A stretch of DNA of 64,000 bases from Bagarius yarrelli (Eukaryota > Chordata > Actinopteri > Siluriformes > Sisoridae): positions 37,501-101,500 of the forward strand of contig VCAZ01000153.1 of NCBI GenBank assembly GCA_005784505.1, read 5' to 3'. The notes beneath the pieces were generated by a model that saw only the letters and a program-made list of their open reading frames with translations, searched no databases and had not been told where the DNA came from. Of this stretch, positions 1-11,920 are shown piece after piece. The position numbers and the translations under genes are program-made. How positions within the stretch are numbered: position 1 is the stretch's first letter; each line of letters begins with the position of its first letter.

Positions 1-1358
1 ATATAATTCGGTTACAAATATTGAAAAGTAGCCAAATTCCTGCAGAGGAAACATCCATTCCGCTGGGATGGATTCGGAAGAACACGAGTCTCGCAATTAT
101 CGGCTGGACGCAAGAAAAATAAAACCACGGGAGACTGAGTTCAGCCAGGAGCGACGGGGTGTGAGAAAGAGGAGGCTCGCACAGTCGATTTCTCTCTGTG
201 ATCGATTTTTATGGAGCACCTCGTGGCAACAAGGGAATTAATAACCCTTGAAGGCATCCAAACATTACCGGCTCGCTGACTCCAGAAAGAGCTCCGAACC
301 CGCCGAGGGAGATTAGCAAATGTGTGGCGAATGTTTTCGGTTCTAATCCCACAACCGAGGATATGTCAGTTCTAACGATAAGGGGAAGTTGTTTAAGACA
401 AGCGAAATTGATGCAACAGATTGTTGAACTGTTCGTACAAGATCCTGAACAAAAGACATTCGTGCTAGAGATGCATACATATGACTGACATAGACTGACA
501 TAGCCTGGTTTTATTAAGTAACTTAATATATATACTAATATATAATATAATAAATAAACTTATTAAACATTAATAAAAAGCTAATAAACAGGTTAATATT
601 ACTGTTTATAAGAGAGGGCACCAAATTAGCTAATCAAGGTCTTGCTAGTTATACTTAACCTTACAGACAGATGTGGCTTAACTCTGCGGGACACCAGGCA
701 TCTGGTGATGCCTGCTTTATAACATGCTTATAATACAGCATAACGACCTGTAAATCTAATACCAGTTTTTCACCAGAGGTGGTGCCAAACTGGAGCATTT
801 GCACGCACGGCAGGGAGCAAGAAACCCATTACATCACAAACATGTGACCCGAAACGTTTATCTCTTGCAGAAGCATGGCAACCCAAAAGCGTGGCCAATG
901 GTGTTTGTATAAACTTTGGCCACCCCGGTATGATACTGTAGTGGGGTTCTATTATTTTAAACACAGCACCCGCTGCAGCCACCGGAAAAGGTTTTTTTAT
1001 AGATTGTAGATCAGCGCCACACAGTAGTAATACTGCCCCCCCCCCTTTATTAATTGTTTTATATAAATTACATTGCTGGTCTCGTTTCTGACCTTGAAAT
1101 TATTTATTGTTAATACATCTGATCTCGGACGGCTTTAAAAAAAAATCCAACTACGGTCTGTGATGGAAGCCACGCCCACTAACATCTGAGGTCCCCTTGT
1201 TGGAGACCAGGTTTCGATAGTGGAAAAGGGCAGCCCAGTAAGGTGAAGCCCTGATAAGGTTCTAACACTGGTGAAAGAGCATTATAACATTCTGCAAGTA
1301 GCCTAGTATGTTGAGGAGCCTCTCCACCCAGGAAGGAGAAAACTACAGAACGATGTGT
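1..1358. other. Unique intronic sequence, repeat-poor; 5' part resembles a conserved element
   Basis: No gene or recognised repeat is visible. Bases 1-470 have balanced composition, no low-complexity runs, and AATTAATAACCC-type AT cores within GC-richer sequence, which is the texture of a conserved noncoding element. Bases 500-600 are very AT-rich, and a C10 run lies near 1038. A short hairpin (CAGGCATC with GATGCCTG) lies at about 698-717. Confidence 0.3.
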
Positions 1359-2270
1359 TTAAGATGCAAGAAAGAGAGAAAGAGAGAGAGAGAAAGAAAA
1401 GAGAGCGCCGTACGGAACAGTACAGATCGGATAATAGCTTTCCGCTAGATTTTTTTACCCAGCAGCCTAAAACGCTTAAAAGACGAGAAAGTGTAAATCT
1501 CATGTGTCTCCATTCAGGCTTGACGTGGTTTAGGTGTTAGCAGAGAGAGATGAAGAGAGAGAGAGAGAAAGAGAAAAAGAGGGCGAGTGATAGACAGAGA
1601 GAAAAACAGACAGACAGACAAAGAGGGAGACAGAAGACAAGAAAAAGAGAGAGCACGAGCAATAGATAGAAAGAAAGAGAGAAAGACAGATAAAGCGAGA
1701 GAGAGAGACACAGACAAAATGAGAGACAGCGAGGGAGAAGGGAAGACAAAGAGAAAGAGAGAGAGAGAGTGTGAGAGATGATTAAAGAGAAATAGAAAGA
1801 TAGAGAGTGAGTGTTAGACAGAGAGAGAGAGAGACAGACAAAGAGGGAGACAGAAGACAAAAAAAGGGAGAGCATGAGCGATAGAGAAAGAGAGAGACAG
1901 ACAGAGAGGAAGAGAGGAAAAGAGAGAGATAGACAAAAGTGAGGGAGAAAAACAGAGATGAACAGAGAGAGATAAAGAAAAAAAAAAGAAAAGAAAGAAA
2001 GATAAACAAGAGAGAGAGAGACACACAGACAGACAAAGGGGGAGATAAAGAGGGAAAAGACAAAAAGAAAGAGAAATAAGGAAAAAAGAGAGAGTAAGAG
2101 AGAGAGTCCGAGCAATAGAGAGAGAAACAGAAACAGAAAGAGAGACAGGCAGAGAGGGAGAGAGACCGAGGGAGATAGATAGAGAGTAAGAGAGAGAGAG
2201 AGAAAAACAGATAAAAAAAGAGGGAAAGAGAGAAACAGAGAGAGACAAAGAGAGAAAGAGGGAAAGGGAG

Positions 2271-2310
<40 letters not shown>
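1359..2310. repeat. Long polypurine (GA-rich) tract
   Basis: The plus strand is almost pure purine from 1541 to 2310, mixing GAGA, GACAGA and GAAAGA units and ending in a clean (GA)n run. A smaller GA block lies at 1359-1410, separated by unique sequence. Open frames here (poly-Ser/Leu on the minus strand, Arg/Glu/Lys on the plus strand) are artefacts of the repeat. In the sense of a minus-strand ca10 transcript this is a long polypyrimidine stretch. Confidence 0.9.
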
Positions 2311-2313
<3 letters not shown>

Positions 2314-3578
2314 AGATAAATGTCTAATGGAGATAATAAATGTCAGTGTTGCAGAAAGACTGAAGTCAGATTAATGTTGCAACAGCTTCAAGGCTTCACC
2401 GGCGTTGGAGAGAAGCAGCGGCGCTGAAGTCCTCAATCTTCCCCTGATTCCTGGGAGAATCATTCAGTTCAGTTCTCTTCAGCTCAGTTCAGTTCAGGCT
2501 CAGCGCAATAAAGGCTGATTGAACGACGAGGCAAAAACACACACCAGTGAAAGAAGTCGCTTTTAATTCGATCGAACAATAAACGAGACAGAAATCCGAG
2601 CAAGCGACTGGAGGGGGCGGGATTTACTGACAGGAAGAGCGGCTCGGGGTTAAAGAGACAGCCGGAGATTTGCTGGAAATCATAACACATATTTTGTGTG
2701 TATGTTTGTTCATGTGTGTGTGCATGCTTGGGTGCATATTTGTAAGTTTTTGTGTGTCTATGCGATTGTGTGTGTATTTGTGAGAGTGTGTGTCAAAAAA
2801 TGTGACTGCCTTATGTGTTTGTGCATTTTAGTGTATGTTTAAATGCGTGTGTGGTTTGTATACTGTATGTGTCCGCATGCATAAAAACACAATATCATAC
2901 ACATTAACAGTCCGACCAATTAGATTCCTGTATTCAGTTCTACAGATAGAAGTTCATTATCATCCTCCTCCAACCCTTTCATCATCTCCGGGAGACGTCA
3001 TAGTCGAGCTCCAGCTTCACGCTGTGCTTTTAGGACTTTTTAATGAGTATGATAAATGAGGACCTCCACACAGCTGCGGGTTTATTAGATAAAGCAGAGA
3101 TAAAGTGAGGTGAAAGCGACAGACGGACAGACGGATGGACGTTCAGACAAACGGGGAGGGGGAAAGGGCGCAATTACACCCCAGCGTTCGCTGAGGTATC
3201 TATAAAGAAACGTCTGGGAGTGTGTTACCCGTGCTATCAGTTTTATTACATTAGTACTGACACGCTATAAGCCCTGAGCATTTTAATCACCGGGGCAGAC
3301 GGAGACGGGAGACGTTGGGAATATGGATGAGCAGAGCTAACAGAGGTAAACGCAGCATTCCGGAAACAATCTCAGCTGCTCTATTTATGGACTGACCCCT
3401 CTCATGGAGCGCTTCTCTGCCCTTTACATCCCAGGAGCTTAAATTAGACCGTCATTCTCCTCTCTGTCACTCAAACAACGCTTGCTTTAATAAAAGATCT
3501 CAAAAGTCAGGTAAACATCAACATCTGCGGAAATCCAGTGCAAACGTTTTAATCACTGAACACAATTAACAGGAATGA
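2311..3578. other. Unique intronic sequence with a TG-rich segment
   Basis: Bases 2693-2870 are a degenerate TG-rich tract. The rest, including 3060-3480, is non-repetitive and moderately GC-balanced with no recognisable coding. Nothing else is identified. Confidence 0.4.
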
Positions 3579-3770
3579 GGAGGTTGTAGCTCAGTAGTTA
3601 TGTGTTGGAATGTTAACCAGAAGATTTGGTATTCGATTCTCAGCACCACCAATTGACCACTGTTGGGCCCTTAAACAAGGCTCTCAATCCCTAAATGCTC
3701 AGTTGTATAAATTAGATAGTGGAAGTCGCCACTGATAAAAGAGACTGCCAAAATGGCCTAAATGTAAATT
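3579..3770 (+). repeat. SINE-A copy, near full length, diverged
   Basis: It starts with a tRNA-like head containing TAGCTCAGTAG (A-box-like) and ATTCGATTCTC (B-box-like). The family body follows (GCCCTTAAACAAGGCT, then CAGTTGTATAAAT), and it ends in the family tail with AAATGTAAATT. Head and tail are both present, so the copy is nearly complete. Confidence 0.8.
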
Positions 3771-5024
3771 TAAATAGAGGAGATCATGACATTTATTGGC
3801 AAAAAAATAGAGACAAAAAAGAAAAAAAAAAAAAAGAAAGAAAGAGATAGGTAAATGAGATAAGAAAAAGATGAGATGGGTGTCAGCAGAATAACAGTGG
3901 TAAGAAACCACATGTAAGAAAAACTTTACCCAGGGAATAAATATAGAGTGGGAAATCAGAGAGGGCCAAATACTGGGCCTTGTGGGACACCAGTAGTGAG
4001 TCTGTACAGCACAAATGTCATTCTCCTCAATATTACGTTTTTCGTTTGCCTGAATAAATTAATAAATAAATAAATATAATAAATATCGAAATCTTACCAA
4101 ATAATCATGGAATCTTTAATAGATCTATTGTATTTTTAAATTTAACTTATCAGTACATTTTTTTACAATACCCACTGTATTCAAACATTATCGTTTTGTA
4201 AAAAATGTTATATACTGAAGTATGCATACGATAGACACTTTACTATCCCACTGGAGTCCCAGAGTCCACTGGAAAGATGACAACATTTCAGACGCAGAGT
4301 AGTTTTTGCTTCACCTAAAAAGGGCGATGCAGCGGGGCTTCAGTGCTTTAGTCAAAGTAGCACACTCACCAACATTAACACAAATTGCCAACAACATTGT
4401 GGCTTTGTCTTATCTGTAGAGCCGCATTGCATTCTGGGGTTACGAGTTCAGTGTTTGCAGCCATGTCACAAGTTGTGTTTGCACTCATTAGCTCTACCAC
4501 ATAATCTTTTACTTTTTATAGGATTTTAGTGAAAATGTAAATCTAACACAATTTAAATATTTCAATAAAAGTTTTACCTCAGTGGTTTAAGTTTAAATCT
4601 CAAAACCATTGAAACTACAGGTGCTGCCCCTCCCGAAAGCCAGGTTCAACCCCCTAGCGCCAGGTCTGTCAGGCATCCCACAGTGAGCAGCACCGCCAAA
4701 AGGTCACGCTGGATAGAAAACACAGCACATCCTGCAATATTCATTAGCGACGCGGCGGGAAACCCGACCTGACAAATTCTCCATGTTTTTTCCTTCTGTT
4801 CTTCTCACATCATGATGAGTAAAGGAAAACAGATCAACGGGAGCGTCTGTGCGGGTTCAACAGGGCAAATAAGGAAAGAGAGGGTTAAAAGAAAAAAAAA
4901 CCTTACGCTTAATAAACTGCTCTGATTGGATAGCGGAGTGGAGCAGCTGATGCCTGCAAAATACTGATCCACTGACTAAAAACACATCCAGAACAAATCT
5001 GCAGGAACTGGGCATACTGCAAGC
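3771..5024. other. Unique intronic sequence
   Basis: An A-rich run with GAAA units lies at 3813-3850. The remainder is unique and AT-rich. No coding signal or named repeat is recognised. Confidence 0.4.
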
Positions 5025-5059
5025 TGTGTGTGTGTGTGTGTGCGTGTGTGTGTGCGTGT
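5025..5059. repeat. (TG)n microsatellite
   Basis: A tract of TG dinucleotides interrupted by two TGCG variants. Confidence 0.95.
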
Positions 5060-6060
5060 ATAAGTCTATGTATGAATTTGAGTTATATATACTATTTACA
5101 TCAGTAGCTTGACTTTCACTGAGCTCTCCAGCATACTCGTGAATAATTCATGTTGCCAGGTGTGCAGAAATCCCTTAAGCCAGAGTGCATTTTCTAATAA
5201 ATCTGCTAGTGAGTTGCATCAGATTTCTAACGGCACTGGTCAATTTCAATATATTTTAGAGATCCAATCAAATCAAAAAAGGCGGGATTAACTGTTTAAG
5301 GAGAAGCAGTGTGTCAGCTTTCAAGCCAGCCATAAGCAAGCTATGATTATGCAAAGCAGTTAAAAACTGTAATATTTGGCAACCATTTTAGAAAAAAAAA
5401 CTTTAAAAGACAGATAATATACCAGACTGCAAACAATCGCATAAATTTAACGCATGATGTGATGTAATAAAGCGAACACTAACTATATGGAGCTGAAAAA
5501 ATTATTTAAATTGTGTGCAATTAAATTGCAGAATATAATGCAAATAGTTTTTTACACAAATTATAACAGCAGAGACCGCTTAGGGAAATGCTCACAGGCT
5601 GGGAACCCTAACCTTACATCTAAATATTACATCAAGAATGTGTAGGAATTGCTATCATCTACCTGAATAGCGAAATGCTTCAATCGACTTTTCAGAGATC
5701 ATCTACTCTTCCCTGGGGATGACCCCTGACCTACTTCCTGTAGTATATAAATTCTGCACTATTAATTTTAGAATGTTGAATTCGATGTTTGGAATTTTAT
5801 TCATCTTGAAAACTTGAATCTGTATTTTTTTTATCAGATATTTGCATTCTAAGAATTCAGAGTAAAAAAAAATCTGTTGTTTTAAAATTTAAAACGTTGC
5901 CATTAAAAATCGATTGCGTTAAATTTCAAATGTTTATTATTCAAGTTTAGAGAAAATTTTATTCAAAACTATGTTACATTTTACATAATAATCCACTTAA
6001 AAAAATACACATCAATATTTCGGTTGTATACAATTTTGTTTTATTTGAAACTCTATCTAT
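5060..6060. other. AT-rich unique intronic sequence
   Basis: No repeat family or coding exon recognised; many short A and T runs. Confidence 0.4.
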
Positions 6061-6350
6061 CTTTGATTGACAGACAAACAGAAAGAAAAAACTGAGTAAA
6101 CAGACGAGACAGAAAGACTGACAGACAAACAGACAGAAAAACAGAGTAAACAGCTAGACAGATAGACAGACAGAAAAAAAGATTGACAGACAAACAGACA
6201 GAAAAAAACAGAGTAACCAGACAGACAGACAGAAAGATTGACAGACAAACAGACAGAAAAAACAGAGCAACAGACAGACAGAAAGATTGATAGACAAAGA
6301 AATAAAAAACGGGGAAAAAACAAAAAGACATCCAGACAGACAGACAGATG
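6061..6350. repeat. GACA/GACAAACA-rich minisatellite
   Basis: About four to five copies of a roughly 58-bp higher-order unit. Each unit joins a GATTGACAGACAAACAGACAG-like block to an A-run, then CAGAGTAA, then GACA repeats. The open frames over it on both strands are low-complexity artefacts. It abuts a SINE-A copy on its right. Confidence 0.85.
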
Positions 6351-6387
6351 GACAGAGCAATTAAACCCCCCTGGAGTCAGCCCCTAC

Positions 6388-6536
6388 TTCTACATCTACA
6401 GCATTCAGCAGACGTCTGTTCATTTTATTCATACAACTGAGCAATTAAGGGTTAAGGGCCTTGCTCAGGGGCCCAACAGTGGTAGCCTGGTGGAGCTGGG
6501 AATTAAACCCACAATTTTCAGGTCTTCCCCTAAATG
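6388..6536 (-). repeat. SINE-A copy, truncated at the head
   Basis: Read on the plus strand it opens with the tail complement (CAGCATTCAGCAGACG). It continues through AACTGAGCAATTAAGGGTTA and GGGCCTTGCTCAGGGGCCCA to the B-box-like region, and stops before the A box. Confidence 0.8.
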
Positions 6537-6870
6537 TCAAAGTATGGTTACGGCCATGGAATAGAACAATATTAAATAAAGCTAAATACAGAAGACATCC
6601 AGATATAGACAAAGATAAACAAGATGCTTGGAAATAACTGAGCTACACACGTCTACTGCATGGAGCTAGTTCTTCCTGCAATCATGGAAAAAATAATCCT
6701 GGACATTTGACCTTGCTGTGGTTTCCAAAATCAAAACACAAGTGTCAAAAAGAAGAGTGATGTGTAAGATTAACGGTCATGAAGCCAAAGTCATCCTGAG
6801 TTAATTTGTTTTTGTTACAGAGATGGACAGAAGCCAAGGTCACTAGCACTGCTAACACTGTCCTAAAGTG

Positions 6871-7000
6871 ACATTTACAGCATTTAGCAGACACCATTTT
6901 CCAAAATGACTTACAACTAACGGTTTAGGGATTTGCTCAAGGGCCTAGAAGTGGTAGCTTGATCAGCGTTCCAACACCTTAACCAGAAAGGTACCACAAC
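6871..7000 (-). repeat. SINE-A copy with internal deletion
   Basis: The tail complement ACATTTACAGCATTTAGCAG is followed by the AAGGGCCTAGAAGTGGTAGC body and the head region CAACACCTTAACCAGAAAGG. The central part is shortened. Confidence 0.75.
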
Positions 7001-8354
7001 CCGTGGATGCATGGACAATCCACGGCTCTCTCTTTTTCTGTTAAACTCTGTGCTCATGTCTGAAGCTGGACTATCTCAGCTGCTGGACTGGAAACACACC
7101 TAATCCTCCTGCTCTGCTTTCTGTAACGGACAGCACCATGTGCGCCCCGGTGGGTCTCAGCGTGTCTGCTTCTCTGTCACACTATTGTGTCACTCAGCTT
7201 CATGGAATTCACTGCCCTTGAGTAATACGTGACAAGATAATGGAAGCAGCTCCTTACTCCCGGATTGTTTAAAGACAGCGAATATCAGATAAAATCGCTA
7301 CAGATGGACGAGCGGCAGACTGGCGAGAACCGAGTCGGGTGTGCGGCACGCACAATTAAGTGTAAAGGGCAGCGAACATGGCCTTTAAACCAGAAAGCGT
7401 TCATGGTCTTTTCATCACCTGCCAGGAAAGCCACATTTACTGCCTGCCGTTGGTACAAACTAAAATAAAGGCACTTCATATGAACTGTGCCTCGATTAAG
7501 CATTTATAACACGTTTATAACTGTGGCATACACCTTTTATAAAGCAGAGCTCAAGGATTTATCAAAATTAGGAGATGTGACTTTGAATTATACATGAAAT
7601 GCATAGAATGATACCGTTTATACATTGCAAGGTTGAGATTACGGGCCTTGTCGAGAGTTGAGAATTTAATTTCTTTTACATGTGTACATAAACATGCAAA
7701 TAATCAATATCAGTGAAAAACAATAAATCGGTCGATCTCTAATGTGTAAATAAGAGTAACATGTGATGCTTTATTATAATACATTCCTAATGCATAATTA
7801 ACTGTAGAGTGTGTTACTATTATTAATATTAGATTTATTATTAATTATTATTAGGTAAGTAAAAGTATGTTGCTTTGATCAGTGTAGGTAACTAAAATAT
7901 GTCATGCATTATAATTCTAAGGTAAAGAATTCGTAATGCATAATAAAGTGTAGCGGATACTCATATATTATTCTAATACCCTGTGAGTGCATTATAAATT
8001 TTATGAAATCGGTTCAAGGTCTATTATGGATAATGTTTTTTAGAAAGTTCTAGCAAAGGTTTGCTGCATACTTTATGAAGGTGTTATGAAAGTTAGATGT
8101 AAGTATATCGAAAAGGTTCCATCTCCGAGTGACACAAGGATGAATGATGCTCGTTTCAGCAATTAAAGGGAAATGTTTCGTAGATCTATGAATATTGCAG
8201 AACCCATAAACAGCAATTAACTGCGTTATACAGTAGCAGCATCGATTCAGAACAGTTTTATTAAATATGTATTACTTCATATACATCATTTTAAAATGAT
8301 AGAACGTTGAAGGGCATCGGAAAGAACCAAAATTCTACTAAAAAATCCAACATC
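7001..8354. other. Unique intronic sequence
   Basis: No recognised repeat or exon. The motif ATCGGTCGATCTCTAA at about 7727 also occurs near 34027 and, in diverged form, near 48850, so a decayed dispersed repeat end is likely here. Confidence 0.35.
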
Positions 8355-8488
8355 GATTTATCTTCTATACCCGCTTATTCCCTAATTCAGTTGAATAAAT
8401 GAGATAAATGCAAGTCGCTCCTGGAATCAAACCCGGGACCTTTTTGCTGTAAGACAACAGTACTAACCACTACGCCACCGTGCTGCCC
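8355..8488 (-). repeat. SINE-B copy, internally deleted
   Basis: On the plus strand it begins with the complement of the family 3' end (CTTCTATACCCGCTTATTCC). It jumps through a short segment resembling the SINE-A tail (TGAGATAAATGCAAGTCGCT) and ends in the complement of the SINE-B head (CGCCACCGTGCTGCCCC). The middle of the element is missing, so this is a recombinant or deleted copy. Confidence 0.7.
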
Positions 8489-8527
8489 CAAAAATCCAAC
8501 ATATTTTTGAAATACAATGTTAATGAA

Positions 8528-9633
8528 CTTCTTTTTCTTTCGGCTGTTCCCTTTTAGGGGTCGCCACAGCGAAACATCTGTCTCCCCCTAACCCTATTAT
8601 CTACATCCTCTTCACTCACACACACTAACTTCATGTCCTCGTTTATCACATCCAAAAACCTCCTCTTTGGTCTTCCTCTTTGTCTTCTGCCTGGTAGCTT
8701 CATTTCTAACATCCTCCTACCGATATATTTACTATCCCTCCTCTGTACAAATCCAAATCACCTCAATCTGTGCTTCCCTAAGTTTCTCCCCAAAACCTCT
8801 GACATGAGCCGCCCCCCTAATAAACTCGATCCTAATCTTGTCCAACCTCGTCCCTCCGAAAGAAAACCTCAACATCCTCAGCTTTGCTACCTCCAGCTCT
8901 GCCACCTGTTTCTTCCTCAGTGCCACTGTCTCTAAACCATACATCATTGCTGGTCTCACCACTGTCTCTAAACCATACATCATAGCTGGTCTCACCACTG
9001 TCTCTAAACCATACATCATAGCTGGTCTCACCACTGTCTCTAAACCATACATCATAGCTGTCTCACCACTCACTATCTCTAAACCATACATCATAGCCGG
9101 TCTCACCACTGTCCTCTAAACCATACATCATAGCTGCTCTCACCACTGTCTCTAAACCATACATCATAGCTGTCTCACCATTGTCTCTAAACCTTACATC
9201 ATAGCTGGTCTCTCACTGTCACCCATACATCTAGTCTCTAAACCATACATCAATAGCTTGTCTCACATGTCCTTACTGTCTCTAAACCATACATCATAGC
9301 TGTCTCACCACTGTCTCTAAACCATACATCATAGCCGGTCTCACCACTGTCTCTAAACCATACATCATAGCTGGTCTCATCACTGTATTGTCCTTGATTC
9401 TAGCTTCTATTCTCCTGTCACACATCACTCCTGACACGTTTCTCCACCCATTCCAACCTGCCTGTACTCACTTCTTTACCTCTTTTACACTCTCCATTGC
9501 TCTGGACTGTCGACCCCAGGTACTTAAACTCCTGTACCTTTTTCAACTTTTCACCCTTCTCACTGTTCCACTTCCCTCCCTTTCATTCAAACACATGTAC
9601 TCTGTCTTTGTCAATGAACAAACTCGTTAAAAT
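8528..9633 (-). pseudogene. RTE-type LINE reverse-transcriptase fragment (3' end) with internal 36-bp repeat expansion
   Basis: The minus strand encodes pieces of the C-terminal part of a non-LTR retrotransposon reverse transcriptase: VRPAMMYGLET, a VAELEVAKLRMLRFSFGGTR-like block, KIRIEFIRG and EKLREAQIEVIW. This block order (RPA.YG.E, then RMLR, then IR, then RLRWFGH) is familiar from RTE-clade LINEs. The element end (complement of TTTCGGCTGTTCCC) lies at 8528, and the copy is 5'-truncated near 9633. Frameshifts and stops make it non-functional. The segment coding VVRPAMMYGLET is tandemly multiplied at 8930-9395 (separate entry). Three more copies lie at 31530, 56699 and 63733. Confidence 0.8.
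8930..9395 (-). repeat. 36-bp tandem repeat inside the RTE ORF
   Basis: About 13 copies of a unit built around ACCATACATCATAGCTGGTC, each roughly 36 bp. The first units stay in frame and translate on the minus strand as the 12-residue block VVRPAMMYGLET; later copies carry 1-5 base indels. Related LINE copies normally have this block once, so the array is an expansion within the element. Confidence 0.9.
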
Positions 9634-10104
9634 CATTTTATCAAGTAAACTGAAGGTCAGTTAAAGTCCTGAGTCTCCTTTCTTAATGAGTAACTAAGAT
9701 CAATGTACAAGTGGTGGACTTGTAAGTGGACTATCTTAACACTTCTTTCGAATTAATCGCCTTTTTTTAGTTTATAATATTAAACTTTGACATCAACTTC
9801 ATTTGTATTGTAACTCAACTAAGAATTATTTTGTAAAGTGACGAGTTCTATTTTTCTAGTACACTTTTTATTAAAGTCCACTTTTATTGTGTAGTAAAAT
9901 GTAGAAATTATTATTGTTATTGTTTATACTTTGTTTGTACATTGCAGGAATTAAGTGTGTATTAGTTTTAGCATACTAGCATGCCATATAGCTGAGACTC
10001 GTTTTTTATGTTTACAGACATGATGTAATTGTGCAAAGAAGAACAGCACTATTCTCTCATTTTCCATAGAAACTTACCAATACCAATAAAATTCACATTT
10101 ACAC
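9634..10104. other. AT-rich unique intronic sequence
   Basis: Nothing recognised. Confidence 0.4.
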
Positions 10105-10232
10105 CGGGAAGTGGTAGTGCAGTGGTAAGGGTGTTGGACTACCAATTGGAAGATCCACCCAGTTGCCACAGCCGGACCTGTGAGCAAGGCCCTTAACCCC
10201 CAATTGTTCAGTTGTATTAAAGAGAACATTAC
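10105..10232 (+). repeat. SINE-A copy lacking its tail
   Basis: The head GGGAAGTGGTAGTGCAGTGG and the body GAGCAAGGCCCTTAACCCCC are clear; the copy stops after CAGTTGTATTAAAG. A second copy in the opposite orientation begins 20 bases later, giving an inverted pair. Confidence 0.75.
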
Positions 10233-10251
10233 CTTAAATTAACCTTTTTTA

Positions 10252-10384
10252 TACATCTGAGCATTTAGGGGTTAAGGGGCCTTGCTCAGGGGCCCAGAGA
10301 TTGGTGAAAGCAGTGGAAATTTGGGAATAGGATTCTGATCTTCTAAATCCGAGTCCAACATCTTAATCATTTCCACTCCTTAAA
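10252..10384 (-). repeat. SINE-A copy lacking its tail, inverted partner of the preceding one
   Basis: GAGCATTTAGGGGTTAAGGG and CCTTGCTCAGGGGCCCAGAG are followed by the head complement (CAACATCTTAATCATTTCCA). Together with the copy at 10105 it forms an imperfect inverted repeat. Confidence 0.7.
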
Positions 10385-10549
10385 GTAATAAAGTTGAAAT
10401 TCACCAAAAGAAAGTTAAATTTACGAGAATAAATTTACGAGAATAAAGTTGATATCCTAACAATAAATTTAAAAAATAAACAAGATTAAAGATCAAAATT
10501 CCGAAAATCAATTAGAAAAATAGGAAAAAATAGAAATTAAAATTGTACT

Positions 10550-10640
10550 TTTACAGCATTTGGCAGATGTCCTTATCCAAAGAAACGTACAATTGGGGGT
10601 TATAGCAGTCAAACAGCTTAGCCACTGCGCTACCACTTCT
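10550..10640 (-). repeat. SINE-A copy with a large internal deletion
   Basis: The tail complement TTTTACAGCATTTGGCAGAT is joined through a short middle to the head complement GCCACTGCGCTACCACTTCT. Confidence 0.75.
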
Positions 10641-11920
10641 AGTTTATTTCCTATTAATTTTTACCCCTCAGAACAGTGATATGAAAGGTGGAGCGTTCAT
10701 CCCCAATACACATCACACTGAATTTATTACACCAGACACTTCCTATGCAATCCTCCTATAATAAATGCAGCATGATAATAACATGGCGGTTCCAGTTGCC
10801 TGCTCACAAACAGAGGTTCTGCGATGCAATCGACTAAATGATGAAAAAGTCAAAGTCACGGTTATAAATATTAAGTGTAAGTATGCTCGATGCTCTCATG
10901 CCTGATTAGGCATGCTGTGCTTTGGGCTGCTGTAAAACCTTGGAAATAATTTAGACCAGAGTCCAGACTGTAAATCAGTTTTTTATTTTATTTATCTTGT
11001 ACTTATCTTAAACTCTGTTCCCAACAGAGGTTTGCTTTTGATTTTTGTTTAACTTATTTGCTGCCTCCTGATGCAGACGGAAAAAAACTTCTTACATCTT
11101 AATGTTTATATTTATTTAGTAATGCAACATTTAGGTCGCATTTACAAATTACAATTTTTTCCTCCAATGTTTTACAGATGGGATTTGACACACAATCGTG
11201 TAAGCAGAAAAAAGCACATGGATTCCGATGTTTTCAGATTCAGACTCCTGCCTCAATCATATGTGGAAATAAATGGGATATAAATCGGATACGTGCGTTA
11301 GCGCCTGTCATGTAAGCAGACCAGATCGGATTTTCACCAGTCAATGCGCATCAGACATCATTGTATAAGTTAACTCAGGTGGACTGATGCGTAGGTTGCA
11401 ACAAGGTTTTCCAACCTTTTTTCTCCTCCCAAAGGGAGCATTGTGCGGAAAGGAAAATACAGAATAATCCTTTCATCTTCGTCCATTGATTATCGCATCG
11501 TTTTTCCTTTCTTTTTCCAGGTAGTACGTCTACATTGGGTTGTTTTGCCATGTGTAGTGTAAGTGTAGATATCGTTTTAACAAGATGATGTAAGCAGGTC
11601 ATCAAGAAAAATGTAGAATTGGGCATAAGGACTTGCAGTGTCAATGCAGCCTTAAGGTTTTATTAAAATAAACCAACATATAAGGTGGTACGTTACATTA
11701 GGTTACAGTTACCTTGCAATAAAAGAACATTAGTGCTCTTATTATAGCAGCTATAAATTGCTATTAATGTCATAATCTCACCTGCCTAATTTTTAAAATC
11801 TATATAATGGCAAAAAGTCTATAAAGATATTAAAGTTCTAACACTAAATGTGACCGCATATCTGTCACCTGCTTTATCTAACATAGAAGTTCCTCTGATT
11901 TAATTGTCACTCTCCAAATA
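10641..11920. other. Unique intronic sequence
   Basis: No repeat family or exon recognised. The 89-residue minus-strand open frame at 11375-11644 shows no family features. Confidence 0.4.

Noticed and set aside
698..717. Short palindrome CAGGCATC / GATGCCTG
   Set aside because: An 8-base arm is expected by chance in 64 kb.
1537..2248. 192- and 144-residue Ser/Leu/Phe-rich minus-strand open frames
   Set aside because: They lie entirely in the polypurine tract; composition and overlapping frames show they are repeat artefacts.
6053..6360. Cys/Ser/Leu-rich open frames on the minus strand
   Set aside because: Translation of the GACA minisatellite, open in several frames at once.
8930..9395. 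CRISPR-like array of regularly spaced repeats
   Set aside because: Units are contiguous without unique spacers and encode part of a LINE reverse transcriptase in a vertebrate genome.
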